Origin: Microbacterium abyssi
Lineage (GTDB): Bacteria; Actinomycetota; Actinomycetes; Actinomycetales; Microbacteriaceae
Reading direction: 5' to 3'
Length of the DNA: 64,000 bases
Assembly: GCF_015277895.1 (NCBI RefSeq)
Contig: NZ_CP063815.1
Location: forward strand, 3,162,001 to 3,226,000
The first letter of the stretch is position 1; each line of letters opens with the position of its first letter. The notes under the pieces were generated by a model. That model made no database searches, had not been told where the DNA came from, and saw only the letters and a program-made list of their open reading frames with translations. Positions 1-7,946 of this stretch are shown here, piece after piece. Made by a program: the position numbers and the translations under genes.

Positions 1-272
1 TCGGCGAACGGGACGATCTCGTCGTCGGCATCCTCAGACGGAGCCCAGGCACTGAACCTCTCCGGGAGACTCGCGACGAGATCGGCGAGATCGGTCGCGA
101 CGACGCTCACGTCGATGTTCGAACGCTCCCGGATCGTCCGGCCCAGCCAGCGATCGAGGGCGGCTCCGCCCGAAAGCCACCAGCGCACGGATGCCGCGGC
201 GAGCAGCTCGGCGACCGCGGACGGCTCGAGCGGCTCCCACGGCGTCGCGGAGGCGGATGCGGATGGTGCCAT
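1..272 (-). CDS. nucleotidyltransferase-like protein, partial (C-terminus outside window)
   Basis: The first ~90 residues of a protein running off the left edge. After a short Ala/Ser-rich leader comes RWWLSGGAALDRWLGR followed by IRERSNIDVSV. This is the layout of the aminoglycoside-2''-adenylyltransferase-like nucleotidyltransferase fold (W-x-x-GG-x-A-x-D, then R-E-x-x-x-x-D-(I/V)-D-(V/I)). The usual His before the first metal-binding position reads Ser-Asn-Ile-Asp here, so activity is uncertain. The ATG at 272 is 10 nt downstream of the stop of the MarR-family gene on the same strand, so the two may share a transcript. Members of this family near antibiotic genes modify drugs, but nothing here shows resistance. 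Confidence 0.6.
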   Translation of the reverse strand, partial: MAPSASASATPWEPLEPSAVAELLAAASVRWWLSGGAALDRWLGRTIRERSNIDVSVVATDLADLVASLPERFSAWAPSEDADDEIVPFA

Positions 273-281
273 GGATCGAGG

Positions 282-722
282 CTACCGCTCGAGCATTCGC
301 CACAGCCCGCGGAACAGGGCCGCGGACTCGGCCGGGTCCAGGTGCGCCGTCAGTTCGCGCTGCACCTCGACGACCCGCGGCACCAGACGTGCATACTCTG
401 CTGCACCGTGCTCGGTGAGGGTCACGACGTTCCGGCGCGCATCGCCTGCCGCGCGCTGCCGCGCGATGAGTCCCGACTTCTCCATGCGGCGGACGAGATC
501 GGCGATCGTGGAACGGTCGAGGTCGACCTCGTCGCCGAGCTCACGCTGGCTCGCCTCGCCGAGTCGTTCGAGCACGGCGAGGATGCTGTACTGCGTGCTG
601 GTGATGTCGGGATCGGCCACCCGCGCCCAGGTCGCCAGATGCAGCTGCTGCGCGCGGCGGATGAGGTTGCCGACGTGGCGCTGCGGCTCGGGGAGCTCGG
701 CCATGGTCATCACGGCATCCAT
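282..722 (-). CDS. MarR-family transcriptional regulator
   Basis: A 146-residue winged-helix repressor from the ATG at 722; an upstream in-frame start at 785 and an internal ATG at 710 are alternatives, and the ribosome-binding signal (GAGAGG) lies very close to 722. The middle holds the MarR wing-helix: TSTQYSILAVLERL, then QRELGDEVDLDRSTIADLVRRM, then the wing with DARRNVV. MarR proteins bind as dimers to palindromes and usually respond to phenolic ligands, which would suit the hydroxybenzoate genes that follow. However, the gene is downstream of, and co-directional with, mobA, so a link is only suggested by position. Confidence 0.85.
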   Translation of the reverse strand: MDAVMTMAELPEPQRHVGNLIRRAQQLHLATWARVADPDITSTQYSILAVLERLGEASQRELGDEVDLDRSTIADLVRRMEKSGLIARQRAAGDARRNVVTLTEHGAAEYARLVPRVVEVQRELTAHLDPAESAALFRGLWRMLER

Positions 723-788
723 CCTCTCAGGCCGTGCAACGGCGGTACGGGCGATGCTGGATGATGTTCGCCGGTAATGGTGCACGTC

Positions 789-799
789 AACCGACGAAA
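789..799. repeat. single arm of a TTTCGTCGGTT/AACCGACGAAA repeat
   Basis: AACCGACGAAA here, within CAACCGACGAAACTCATCC, matches the right arm of the hairpin at 60069-60103 (CAACCGACGAAAGGCATCC). Only one arm is present. It lies between the MarR gene and mobA. It may be a decayed copy of the same dispersed hairpin or a chance match. Confidence 0.35.
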
Positions 800-832
800 C
801 TCATCCGGGCTGGCGTACAGAATCCGCGGCTC

Positions 833-2734
833 TCAGCGTGCGGCGACCGGCGCGCTCGCAGGCAGCAGGAATCCGCCGAAGAAATCTCGCAGCTCGCCCC
901 GCGCCGTCAGCGGCAGCACGTGCGCGATGTACTGGTCGGGCCGCACGACCACTACAGCGCCGTCGGTGGCGATCCCGCGCTCGGCGAAGATGTCGACCTG
1001 GTCGTCCGTCGCCCACGCCTTCTCCCAGTCCTGCAGTCCCAGCGGACCGGATTGCGGGAGAAGCATCGACGGCAGCGCGGTCACGTCGAAGTCATGGTGT
1101 GAGCCGCGGAAGACGCCGTGCACGTCGATCACGCTGTCGATATCGGCATCCTCGGCCGTGAAGCGGCGCACGGGCGAGTCCTCCCCCGCGGCGAGCCACG
1201 TCGCGAACTCGCGCAGTGCGACCCCATCGGCGTCGCCGAAGGCGTAGAGGCGCCACCGTCCGTCGGCGCGGTGGGAGTGGCCGAGCTCCATGCGCTTGGC
1301 ATCGGCCACCCTACGCACCGGCGCGGAGTGGAACCGTGTGCCGATCTCGAACCCGCTCGCGAGCTGCTGGTGCGCGGTCGCACCGGTCAGCGCCCCCGGC
1401 GGGTACTTCGTCGCGACGCCGGCCGTGTAACGGCCCTGCCGCGCGAACTCGGCCTGCATATCGGCGGGCGTGACGCCGCCGAGTTCCGGATGCTCCGGAT
1501 CGAGCGCCGGCTGCGCGATGAACGCCGACCAGTGCTTGTCGAACGCGATGAGGTCCGCGGCGATCGCCTGACGCTCCTCGGAGTAGGTGCGCAGCAGCGC
1601 GGCATCCGATCGTCCCTGCAGGACGGCGGCGAGCTTCCAGCCGAGGTTGAAGGCGTCCTGCATGGAGACATTCATGCCCTGACCGGCCTTGGCGCTGTGG
1701 GTGTGACACGCATCGCCGGTGAGGAACAGGTGCGGGGTGGCATCCGCCGGCGACTCAGGTGTCAGGTCGTCGAAGCGGTCGGCGACCCGCTGACCGACCT
1801 CGTAGACGCTCGACCAGGCGACCTGCTGCACGTCGATCGAGTAAGGGTGCAGGATCGCGTTCGCGACCTCCGCCAGCTGCGCCGCCGTCGTCTTGCGGAT
1901 CTCGGCGTCGCCGGCCTCGACCACACCGAGATCGACGTAGCAGCGCACCATGTTCCCGCCCTCGCGCGGGATCATCAGCAGGCTCCCCTTCCCGGCGGAC
2001 TGGACGACGTTCTTGGTGCGCCAGTCGGGAAAGTCGGTGGTGGCGAGCACGTCCATGACGCCCCAGGCGTGATTCGCGGCGTCACCCTCGAGACGGATGC
2101 CGAGCGCACGGCGCACGTTGCTGCGAGCGCCGTCGCAGCCGATGACGTACTTGGCGCGGACAGTGATCTCGGTGCCGTCGGTGCGGCGCAGCAGAGCGGT
2201 GACCGGGTGGTCGCTGTTGTTCATCTCGTAGCCGACGAACTCGATGCCGTAGTCGGCTTCGAGCCTGCTGGCGGACTTCGCGGCGTGGTCGAGCAGGAAC
2301 TCCTGCATGCGCGCCTGGTTCACGATGACGTGCGGGAACTCGCTCAACCCTGCGGGGGTGTCCTCCACCCAGCCGGTGCGGACGATCTTCGAGCGGTCCT
2401 CTTCGGACGGTCCCCAGAAGCGCACCTCGTTGACCCAGTACGCCTCGCGGACCAGAGCGTCGGCGAGACCGAACGCCTGGAACATCTCGACCGTGCGGCA
2501 CGCGACGCCGTCGGCCTGTCCGACCTCGAGCGGACCGGGGCGGCGCTCGACGATGCGCGTCGTGATGTCGGGGAACGCCGCCAGCTGCGCGGCGAGCACG
2601 GTGCCGGCGGGCCCCGTGCCGACGATGAGCACGTCGACGGCGTCCGGCAGTCCCGGGCTGCGGTCCTGCACCTGCGGCGCGGCCGGCAGGAGATCCGGGT
2701 CGCCGGGGCGATATCCGTCGCGGTGGAACTGCAT
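833..2734 (-). CDS. mobA: FAD-dependent 3-hydroxybenzoate 4-monooxygenase-like hydroxylase
   Basis: A 633-residue flavoprotein aromatic hydroxylase of the phenol-hydroxylase/MobA type. The N-terminal FAD Rossmann motif GTGPAG is at about residues 39-44, the CDG motif at about 200 and the ribityl-binding LTGDACH at about 337-343; a thioredoxin-like C-terminal domain follows, as in this subfamily. Length matches MobA, which converts 3-hydroxybenzoate to protocatechuate with NADPH and O2. Related enzymes attack phenol or resorcinol, so the substrate is not certain. The start at 2734 is chosen for AAGGAG six bases upstream; the ATG at 2752 has no such site. It diverges from the IclR gene across a palindrome, and pobA nearby supports a hydroxybenzoate role. 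Confidence 0.75.
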   Translation of the reverse strand: MQFHRDGYRPGDPDLLPAAPQVQDRSPGLPDAVDVLIVGTGPAGTVLAAQLAAFPDITTRIVERRPGPLEVGQADGVACRTVEMFQAFGLADALVREAYWVNEVRFWGPSEEDRSKIVRTGWVEDTPAGLSEFPHVIVNQARMQEFLLDHAAKSASRLEADYGIEFVGYEMNNSDHPVTALLRRTDGTEITVRAKYVIGCDGARSNVRRALGIRLEGDAANHAWGVMDVLATTDFPDWRTKNVVQSAGKGSLLMIPREGGNMVRCYVDLGVVEAGDAEIRKTTAAQLAEVANAILHPYSIDVQQVAWSSVYEVGQRVADRFDDLTPESPADATPHLFLTGDACHTHSAKAGQGMNVSMQDAFNLGWKLAAVLQGRSDAALLRTYSEERQAIAADLIAFDKHWSAFIAQPALDPEHPELGGVTPADMQAEFARQGRYTAGVATKYPPGALTGATAHQQLASGFEIGTRFHSAPVRRVADAKRMELGHSHRADGRWRLYAFGDADGVALREFATWLAAGEDSPVRRFTAEDADIDSVIDVHGVFRGSHHDFDVTALPSMLLPQSGPLGLQDWEKAWATDDQVDIFAERGIATDGAVVVVRPDQYIAHVLPLTARGELRDFFGGFLLPASAPVAAR

Positions 2735-2782
2735 GGGATCTCCTTCGATCACTCCGGTGCCCTGATGCTTCGCACCAGATTA

Positions 2783-2796
2783 GTTGGGGTGCCAAC
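2783..2796. promoter_or_regulatory. candidate IclR operator between mobA and iclR
   Basis: GTTGG-GGTG-CCAAC is an inverted repeat with 5-bp arms, centred in the ~97-bp divergent gap. IclR regulators of aromatic catabolism commonly bind such palindromes in shared promoter regions. That this site serves the adjacent IclR protein is inferred. Confidence 0.5.
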
Positions 2797-2831
2797 GATA
2801 GTACACGGATGCCGCATGAGAAGGTAACCCC

Positions 2832-3581
2832 ATGGCGAACTCCCGCTCCGGCGACTCGATGACCGAGCGACTCGTGCGCGTGCTCGACACGTTCACCACG
2901 GAGCGGACCATGCAGACCGCGACCGAGATCGCCGAGCGAACGGGGCTTCCCTCTTCGACCGCCCATCGAATCGTCGGAGACCTCATCGCGGCCGGCCTCT
3001 TCGAGCGCGACGACGAGATGCGCGTCCGCCTCGGGATGCGGCTGTGGGAACTGGCTCTGCGCGGATCGAGCGCGCTGCGCCTGCGCCAGGCCGCCCTCCC
3101 TCACATGGAGTACGTGCAGACGACCATCCGCGAGCACACTCAGCTCGCCGTGCTCGAGCATGAGGAGGCGCTCTTCCTCGAGCGTCTCTCGCACCCGGAC
3201 GCCGGCGCCAACATCACCCGCATCGCGGGACGCCTGCCGCTGCACGCGTCCTCGTCCGGGCTCGTCCTGCTCGCGTACGCCGACCCGGCGCTTCGAGAGC
3301 GTGTGCTGAGCCTGCCGCTCCGTACGGTTTCGCGGGAGACGGTGACGGATGCAGGGATGCTGCGGCGCCTGCTCGCCACGATCCGGCGACAGGGGTTCGT
3401 CGTGGCGCCCGGCTCGATCGAATACGTGTCAACCGGTGTCGCGGTTCCGGTGCGCGACCGCGGAGAAGTGGTGGCGGCACTCTCGGTCGTCCTGCCCCGT
3501 GACACCGCAACCGCTCCCGCCGTCGACGCGCTCCTTGCTGCCGCGAAGGCGATAGAGCGAGACCTTCGCACCAGCCGCTGA
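2832..3581 (+). CDS. IclR-family transcriptional regulator
   Basis: A 249-residue regulator. The N-terminal winged helix (about residues 10-70) contains TATEIAERTGLPSSTAHRIVGDL. The C-terminal effector domain carries the family hallmark PLHASSSGLVLLAY and ends in the SIEYVSTGVAVPVRD segment. IclR proteins of this kind (PobR, PcaR, MhbR relatives) sense hydroxybenzoates or protocatechuate. It is divergent from mobA and followed 95 bp later by pobA on the same strand, so it is the obvious local regulator of both. GAGAAGG precedes the ATG at 2832. Confidence 0.9.
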   Translation: MANSRSGDSMTERLVRVLDTFTTERTMQTATEIAERTGLPSSTAHRIVGDLIAAGLFERDDEMRVRLGMRLWELALRGSSALRLRQAALPHMEYVQTTIREHTQLAVLEHEEALFLERLSHPDAGANITRIAGRLPLHASSSGLVLLAYADPALRERVLSLPLRTVSRETVTDAGMLRRLLATIRRQGFVVAPGSIEYVSTGVAVPVRDRGEVVAALSVVLPRDTATAPAVDALLAAAKAIERDLRTSR

Positions 3582-3676
3582 GGTGAGGAAGGGTGCCCAT
3601 TCAATGGGATTCCACGCGGGAGCATCTCCGCCCGCGGCACACTGGTGCGCAGCATCCATCCGTCGAAGGAGACCTC

Positions 3677-4864
3677 ATGAGCACCCGCAACGAGACGATC
3701 AGAACCAGGGTCGCGATCGTCGGCGCCGGCCCCGCCGGCCTCATCCTGTCCCACCTGCTCGCGGATGCAGGGATCGACTCCGTGATCATCGACCAGCGCT
3801 CACGCGAAGAGATCGAATCGACCATCCGCGCCGGCATCCTCGAGCAGGGAACCGTCGACCTGCTCACCGCGATCGATCCGCACACGCGCGTCCACACGGT
3901 CGGCCACCGGCACGACGGCATCGAACTGCGCTTCCAGGGCGAGGGGCACCGCATCGACTTCCCCGGCCTCGTCGGCCGCAGCGTCTGGCTCTACCCGCAA
4001 CATGAAGTGCTGAAGGACATGCTCGCCCTGCGCCTCGCCGCAGGGCAGGACCTGCGCTTCGACGTCACGGCGTCCCGGGTCGAAGGCATCGACACCGAGC
4101 GTCCCCGCGTGATCGCCACGGACGCCGACGGCAGCGAACTCATCATCGACGCCGACTTCGTGGTCGGCGCCGACGGCTCGCGCTCCGTCGTGCGCCCCGC
4201 CATCACCGGCGACTCACGCAGCGGCTACTTCCGCGAGTACCCGTTCGCCTGGTTCGGCATCCTGTGCGAGGCCCCGCCGAGCGCTGACGAACTCATCTAC
4301 AGCAACTCCGAGAACGGGTTCGCGCTGATCAGCCAGCGCAGTCCGGAGGTGCAGCGGATGTACTTCCAGTGCGCTCCCGACGCCGATCCGAACGCCATGT
4401 CGGAGGCGGAGATCTGGGAAACCCTGCAGTCGCGGGTGCCGGGCACGACGCTGCACGAGGGTCGGATCTTCCAGCGCGACGTGCTGCGCTTCCGCAGCTT
4501 CGTCGCGCACGAGCTGCGGCGCGGCCGCGCCGCGCTGGTCGGGGACGCCGCGCACACCGTGCCGCCCACCGGCGCCAAGGGCATGAACCTCGCGATCGCG
4601 GACGTCGTGCTGCTCTCCCGCGCGCTGCGCGCCCTGCTCGGCGAAGGCGACGAACGCCTGATCAACGGATACGCCGAGTTGGCACTCAAGCGCATCTGGA
4701 AGGCGCAGCACTTCTCGTGGTGGATGACGAGCATGCTCCACCGGCTTCCCGAGTCCGGCGAGTTCGACCGGCGCCGCCAGCTCGGCGAGCTGCGCTCGGT
4801 CACGGACTCCGAGGCCGGTCGCACCTACCTCGCCGAGGCCTACACGGGCTGGTCGCTGGACTGA
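3677..4864 (+). CDS. pobA: 4-hydroxybenzoate 3-monooxygenase
   Basis: A 395-residue flavoprotein, essentially the length of Pseudomonas PobA. It hydroxylates 4-hydroxybenzoate to protocatechuate using NAD(P)H and O2. Visible signatures: GAGPAG (residues 16-21), the YPFAWFGIL strand, the substrate-pocket segment GFALISQRS (the Ser and Arg that bind the carboxylate) followed by RMYFQ, the ADGSRS motif and LVGDAAHTVPPTGAKGMN near residue 288. The ATG at 3677 follows AAGGAG at 3666-3671; an upstream in-frame start at 3593 lies outside the conserved protein. No protocatechuate ring-cleavage genes occur in the window, so downstream steps must be elsewhere. Confidence 0.93.
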   Translation: MSTRNETIRTRVAIVGAGPAGLILSHLLADAGIDSVIIDQRSREEIESTIRAGILEQGTVDLLTAIDPHTRVHTVGHRHDGIELRFQGEGHRIDFPGLVGRSVWLYPQHEVLKDMLALRLAAGQDLRFDVTASRVEGIDTERPRVIATDADGSELIIDADFVVGADGSRSVVRPAITGDSRSGYFREYPFAWFGILCEAPPSADELIYSNSENGFALISQRSPEVQRMYFQCAPDADPNAMSEAEIWETLQSRVPGTTLHEGRIFQRDVLRFRSFVAHELRRGRAALVGDAAHTVPPTGAKGMNLAIADVVLLSRALRALLGEGDERLINGYAELALKRIWKAQHFSWWMTSMLHRLPESGEFDRRRQLGELRSVTDSEAGRTYLAEAYTGWSLD

Positions 4865-4934
4865 TCGCCGCGGGCGCCTGCGGCCCGCTGTCAAGGGACT
4901 GACCGCACGACGGTTGCACCATCAGCATGGCTGT

Positions 4935-5735
4935 ATGGAGTCGATCCGCGCGATGACCTGGAACGTATGGTGGCGTTTCGGCGGGAACTGGGATCAGCGC
5001 GAACCCGGCCTCATCGCGGTCGTGCGTGACCAGCGACCCGATGTCCTGGGAGTGCAGGAATGCTGGGGCGACGCCGAGACCACGCAGGCACACGTGCTCG
5101 CTGACGCTCTGGGCGGTCACGCCGCTTTCGTCGACGTCGGCTTGCCACCGACGCCGTCTCCGCTCGAGGATCCGTCACAGGAAGGCGCGGTGATGGGGCT
5201 CGGGCTGGTCAGTCGCTGGCCGATAGCCCGAGCCGAGAAGGTGCCGATGCCCTCGTTCGGACGAGTCAATGCGGCTCTCCTGGCGAGCGTCGATCACCCG
5301 CTCGGGGAACTGCGCCTCGTCGTGGGCGCGACGAGCTGGGAGCCCGAGCGGATGGCCGAGACGACTGCACAGGTGAAGGAGCTGCGAGCTCTCACCCGGG
5401 ACTCCCATGCAACCCGGGCGCTCCCCAGCATCCTGCTCGCCGATCTCAACTACGACCGCGCTCAACCGCCCCTGGCAGACATCGATCTCGAGGACGCCTG
5501 GGACGCCGCGGTCGTCGACGCCGACCCGCGAACGCTCAGCGCGACCAACCGGTTCGCCCCTCGCGAGGCGACCTCTCAGTTCGATCGCCGCATCGACCAC
5601 ATCCTCTACGCGCCCGGGCTCCTGGGCGCCCGGGCGACCGATGCGTGGATCGTCCGCGACGAACCAGGCGGGCTTCCTCCGTCGGACCACTATCCGCTCG
5701 TCGCGGACATCCGCGTCGGAGATCACCCTGACTGA
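4935..5735 (+). CDS. endonuclease/exonuclease/phosphatase family protein
   Basis: A 266-residue protein of the EEP fold, the metal-dependent phosphoesterase family of DNase I and exonuclease III. Motifs in order: MTWNVWWRFG at the N-terminus, VLGVQECWG (metal-binding Glu), LLADLNYDR (Asp/Asn pair) and the C-terminal SDHYPLVADI (catalytic Asp-His). No signal peptide is seen, so it is probably cytoplasmic. The true substrate (nucleic acid, phospholipid or sugar phosphate) cannot be told from sequence. The ATG at 4935 fits the family start; one at 4914 is also in frame and neither has a clear ribosome-binding site. It converges on the DUF72 gene. Confidence 0.85.
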   Translation: MESIRAMTWNVWWRFGGNWDQREPGLIAVVRDQRPDVLGVQECWGDAETTQAHVLADALGGHAAFVDVGLPPTPSPLEDPSQEGAVMGLGLVSRWPIARAEKVPMPSFGRVNAALLASVDHPLGELRLVVGATSWEPERMAETTAQVKELRALTRDSHATRALPSILLADLNYDRAQPPLADIDLEDAWDAAVVDADPRTLSATNRFAPREATSQFDRRIDHILYAPGLLGARATDAWIVRDEPGGLPPSDHYPLVADIRVGDHPD

Positions 5736-5750
5736 GACGGTCGAGTGCGC

Positions 5751-6602
5751 TCATCGCGCGTGCTCGGTTCGTGCGGCAAGCGCGAGTGCATCGTGCGGCG
5801 CATGGCCGCGGGCGTCATTGTCGAAGTACACGTAGACGCCGTGCGAGGATTCGGCGCTCCCGGTCAGCTCGTCGATGAGCCGGGCCCACCCGTCGAGCTC
5901 CTCGGCGGTGTACCCGCTGTGATAGAGCTCCTGCGCACCGTGCAGGCGGATGTAGGCGAAGTCCGCCGTCGTCTCGTCGAAGCGCGGAAAGCGACCGGCG
6001 GTGTCCGCGGTGACCATCGCGACTCCGTGGTGGCGCAGCAGATCGCCTGCCTCGCGGAAGCTCTCGGCCCTCGGTTCCAGGGCGTATCGGATCGGACGGT
6101 CCTCATCGATCTCGAGCCAGGCGCGTCCCTCCAGCCGCTCGTCATGGCGCCGTGCGAGCTCCAGTGCGGCGCCCGTCGAGCGCGGCAGCATCCCGAGGAA
6201 CTCGTCGATGATCTCGGTCTCGAACTCCTGCCGCTCCGGCAGCTGCCAGAGCACCGGACCGAGCGCCTCTCCGAGGGCGAGCACCCCGGATGCGAAGAAG
6301 TTCGCGAGCGCAGTCTCCGCGCCGCGCATCCGGAGCATGTGCGTGACGTAGCGGGAGCCCTTCACGGCGAACACGAATCCGCCCGGCACCGAGTCACGCC
6401 ACCGCTGGTAACTCGACGGTCGCTGCAGCGAGTAGAACGAGCCGTTCAGCTCCACCGTGGAGAACCGTGATCCGATGTACTCGAGCTCCCTGCGCTGGGC
6501 GAGGCCGCGCGGATAGAAGTCACCGCGCCAGCTCGCGTATCTCCACCCCGACGTGCCGACGCGGACGTCGCCCGACGAAGAGGGTGTCAGACTGTGCGCC
6601 AT
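5751..6602 (-). CDS. DUF72 family protein
   Basis: A 283-residue DUF72 (YecE-like) TIM-barrel protein. Typical elements are VRVGTSGWRYASWRGDFYP near the N-terminus, STVELNGSFYSLQ, the LWQLPERQEF segment and a C-terminal VYVYFDNDARGHAPHDAL. The molecular function of the family is not established. The ATG at 6602 overlaps the end of the upstream SDR gene by 16 bases, suggesting co-transcription. Longer in-frame extensions upstream lie inside the SDR gene and are not believed. Confidence 0.88.
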   Translation of the reverse strand: MAHSLTPSSSGDVRVGTSGWRYASWRGDFYPRGLAQRRELEYIGSRFSTVELNGSFYSLQRPSSYQRWRDSVPGGFVFAVKGSRYVTHMLRMRGAETALANFFASGVLALGEALGPVLWQLPERQEFETEIIDEFLGMLPRSTGAALELARRHDERLEGRAWLEIDEDRPIRYALEPRAESFREAGDLLRHHGVAMVTADTAGRFPRFDETTADFAYIRLHGAQELYHSGYTAEELDGWARLIDELTGSAESSHGVYVYFDNDARGHAPHDALALAARTEHAR

Positions 6603-7384
6603 TCGTCGCTCGTGAGATCGGCACCCGCTTGCGGCCCCATCTGCAGCATCCCGCCGTCGATGACGACGGACGCTCCGGAGATGTATGCCGCCTTCGGCGA
6701 CGCAAGGAAGGCGATCAGCGCCGCGACCTCGCGGGCATCGCCCGGGCGCCCCAGAGGGATGCCGGGGCGACGCACGGCGTTCGGGTCGACATCCTCGTTT
6801 CCCGTCATGGGAGTGGCGATCTCCCCGGGCGCCACGCTGACCGCGGAGATGCCGCTGCTGCCGAGCTCGAGGGCGATGTTCTTCATCAGCCCGCTCAGCC
6901 CGTGCTTCGCCGCGTCGTAGGCGCTCGAGCCGACCATCGGCTGATGAGCGTGCACACTCGTGACGGCGATCAGACGACCGCCCCTTCCTGCGGCGACCAT
7001 GTGGCGCGCGGCACGCTGGAGACAGACGAACGCTCCGGTCAGGTCGACATCGAGCACGTGCCGCCACTGGTCGATCTCGACGTCGAGGAACGGCGTCTTG
7101 ATGCCGGTGCCGGCGTTGTTGACGAAGACGTCCAGTCCGCCGAGCTGCTCGATGAGGCCGTCCACGACATCGCCGCAGGCCGGGATGTCCGCGACATCGA
7201 GGCGCGCGACCACAGCCCGCACGCCGTGCTCTCGCACCTCGGCAGCGGTGGCCTCGGCACCCGCCTCATCCGAATGCCAGGTGATTCCGACGTCGAACCC
7301 GTCTGCGGCGAGCGCGACGGCCGCGGCCCGGCCGATGCCGGAGTCCGCGGCCGTGACGATCGCCCTGCGATCGGTGCTGACCAT
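6587..7384 (-). CDS. SDR family oxidoreductase
   Basis: A 265-residue classical short-chain dehydrogenase/reductase. The nucleotide-binding loop reads TAADSGIG, with Ala in place of the first Gly of TGxxxGxG. The NNAG motif, a catalytic Ser in AVTSVHAHQP and the YDAAK pair are present, and the C-terminus has the usual GASVVIDGG. NAD(P)H-dependent oxidation or reduction of a small alcohol or carbonyl is expected; the substrate is unknown. It sits four bases from the dps stop and overlaps the DUF72 start, within a run of co-directional genes (TspO-like, dps, SDR, DUF72) that could be a stress-related operon. Confidence 0.88.
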   Translation of the reverse strand: MVSTDRRAIVTAADSGIGRAAAVALAADGFDVGITWHSDEAGAEATAAEVREHGVRAVVARLDVADIPACGDVVDGLIEQLGGLDVFVNNAGTGIKTPFLDVEIDQWRHVLDVDLTGAFVCLQRAARHMVAAGRGGRLIAVTSVHAHQPMVGSSAYDAAKHGLSGLMKNIALELGSSGISAVSVAPGEIATPMTGNEDVDPNAVRRPGIPLGRPGDAREVAALIAFLASPKAAYISGASVVIDGGMLQMGPQAGADLTSDEWRTV

Positions 7385-7388
7385 CGGC

Positions 7389-7946
7389 TCAGCTGCGCGC
7401 AGCGGGCTTGCGGTTCTCGGCGCTGACCATCCAGGCGAACTGCTCGAGCTTCTCGATGATCGCGTGGAGGATGTCGGCGCTGGTCGGATCCTCGTCGTCG
7501 ACCGCGTCGTGCACTTCGCGCATGGTTCCGACGACAGCCTCGAGACGAACCGTGATCAGGTCGACGGTCTCAGTCGTGTCGATCTCGCCCTGCGGATACT
7601 CCGGGAGCGTCGTCGTGGATGCCACGGTGTCGCTGCGTCCGTCCGGAATGGCGTGCAGCGCCCGCATCCGCTCCGCAACGGTGTCGCTGAACTCGCGCGT
7701 CGCCTCGATGATCTCGTCGAGCTGCTTGTGCGTGTCGCGGAAGTTTCGCCCGATCACATTCCAGTGCGCCTGCTTGCCCTGCATCGCGAGCTCGAGCAGA
7801 TCGACCAGCACGGCCTGCAGGTTCTCACCGAGCTGCTTCGATGCGACGAAGCCCTTCTCGGCATTCTGCCGCCGCGTGCTCTTCTCTCCGGTGCCGCCCC
7901 GTGCCGAGCGGCGGGTCGTCGTGGTTGCCTTAGTCGTTGCCATCAT
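7389..7946 (-). CDS. dps: Dps-type ferritin-like DNA-protection protein
   Basis: A 185-residue member of the Dps/miniferritin family, which stores iron and uses peroxide at a dinuclear ferroxidase site between subunits. The signature helix KQAHWNVIGRNFRDTHKQLDE carries the ferroxidase His and Asp; the four-helix bundle continues to the C-terminus. The first ~30 residues are Lys/Thr/Arg-rich, the usual flexible DNA-binding tail. ATGATG gives two starts (7946, 7943); AGGAGG is five bases from the second, which is probably used. The TspO-like gene upstream stops inside this ATGATG, so translation is likely coupled. Confidence 0.92.
   Translation of the reverse strand: MMATTKATTTTRRSARGGTGEKSTRRQNAEKGFVASKQLGENLQAVLVDLLELAMQGKQAHWNVIGRNFRDTHKQLDEIIEATREFSDTVAERMRALHAIPDGRSDTVASTTTLPEYPQGEIDTTETVDLITVRLEAVVGTMREVHDAVDDEDPTSADILHAIIEKLEQFAWMVSAENRKPAARS

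Noticed and set aside
1118..2827. Long open frame (569 codons) on the plus strand
   Set aside because: It is the antisense shadow of the mobA-like gene, whose FAD motifs are unmistakable; the plus-strand product is low-complexity and unlike any protein family.
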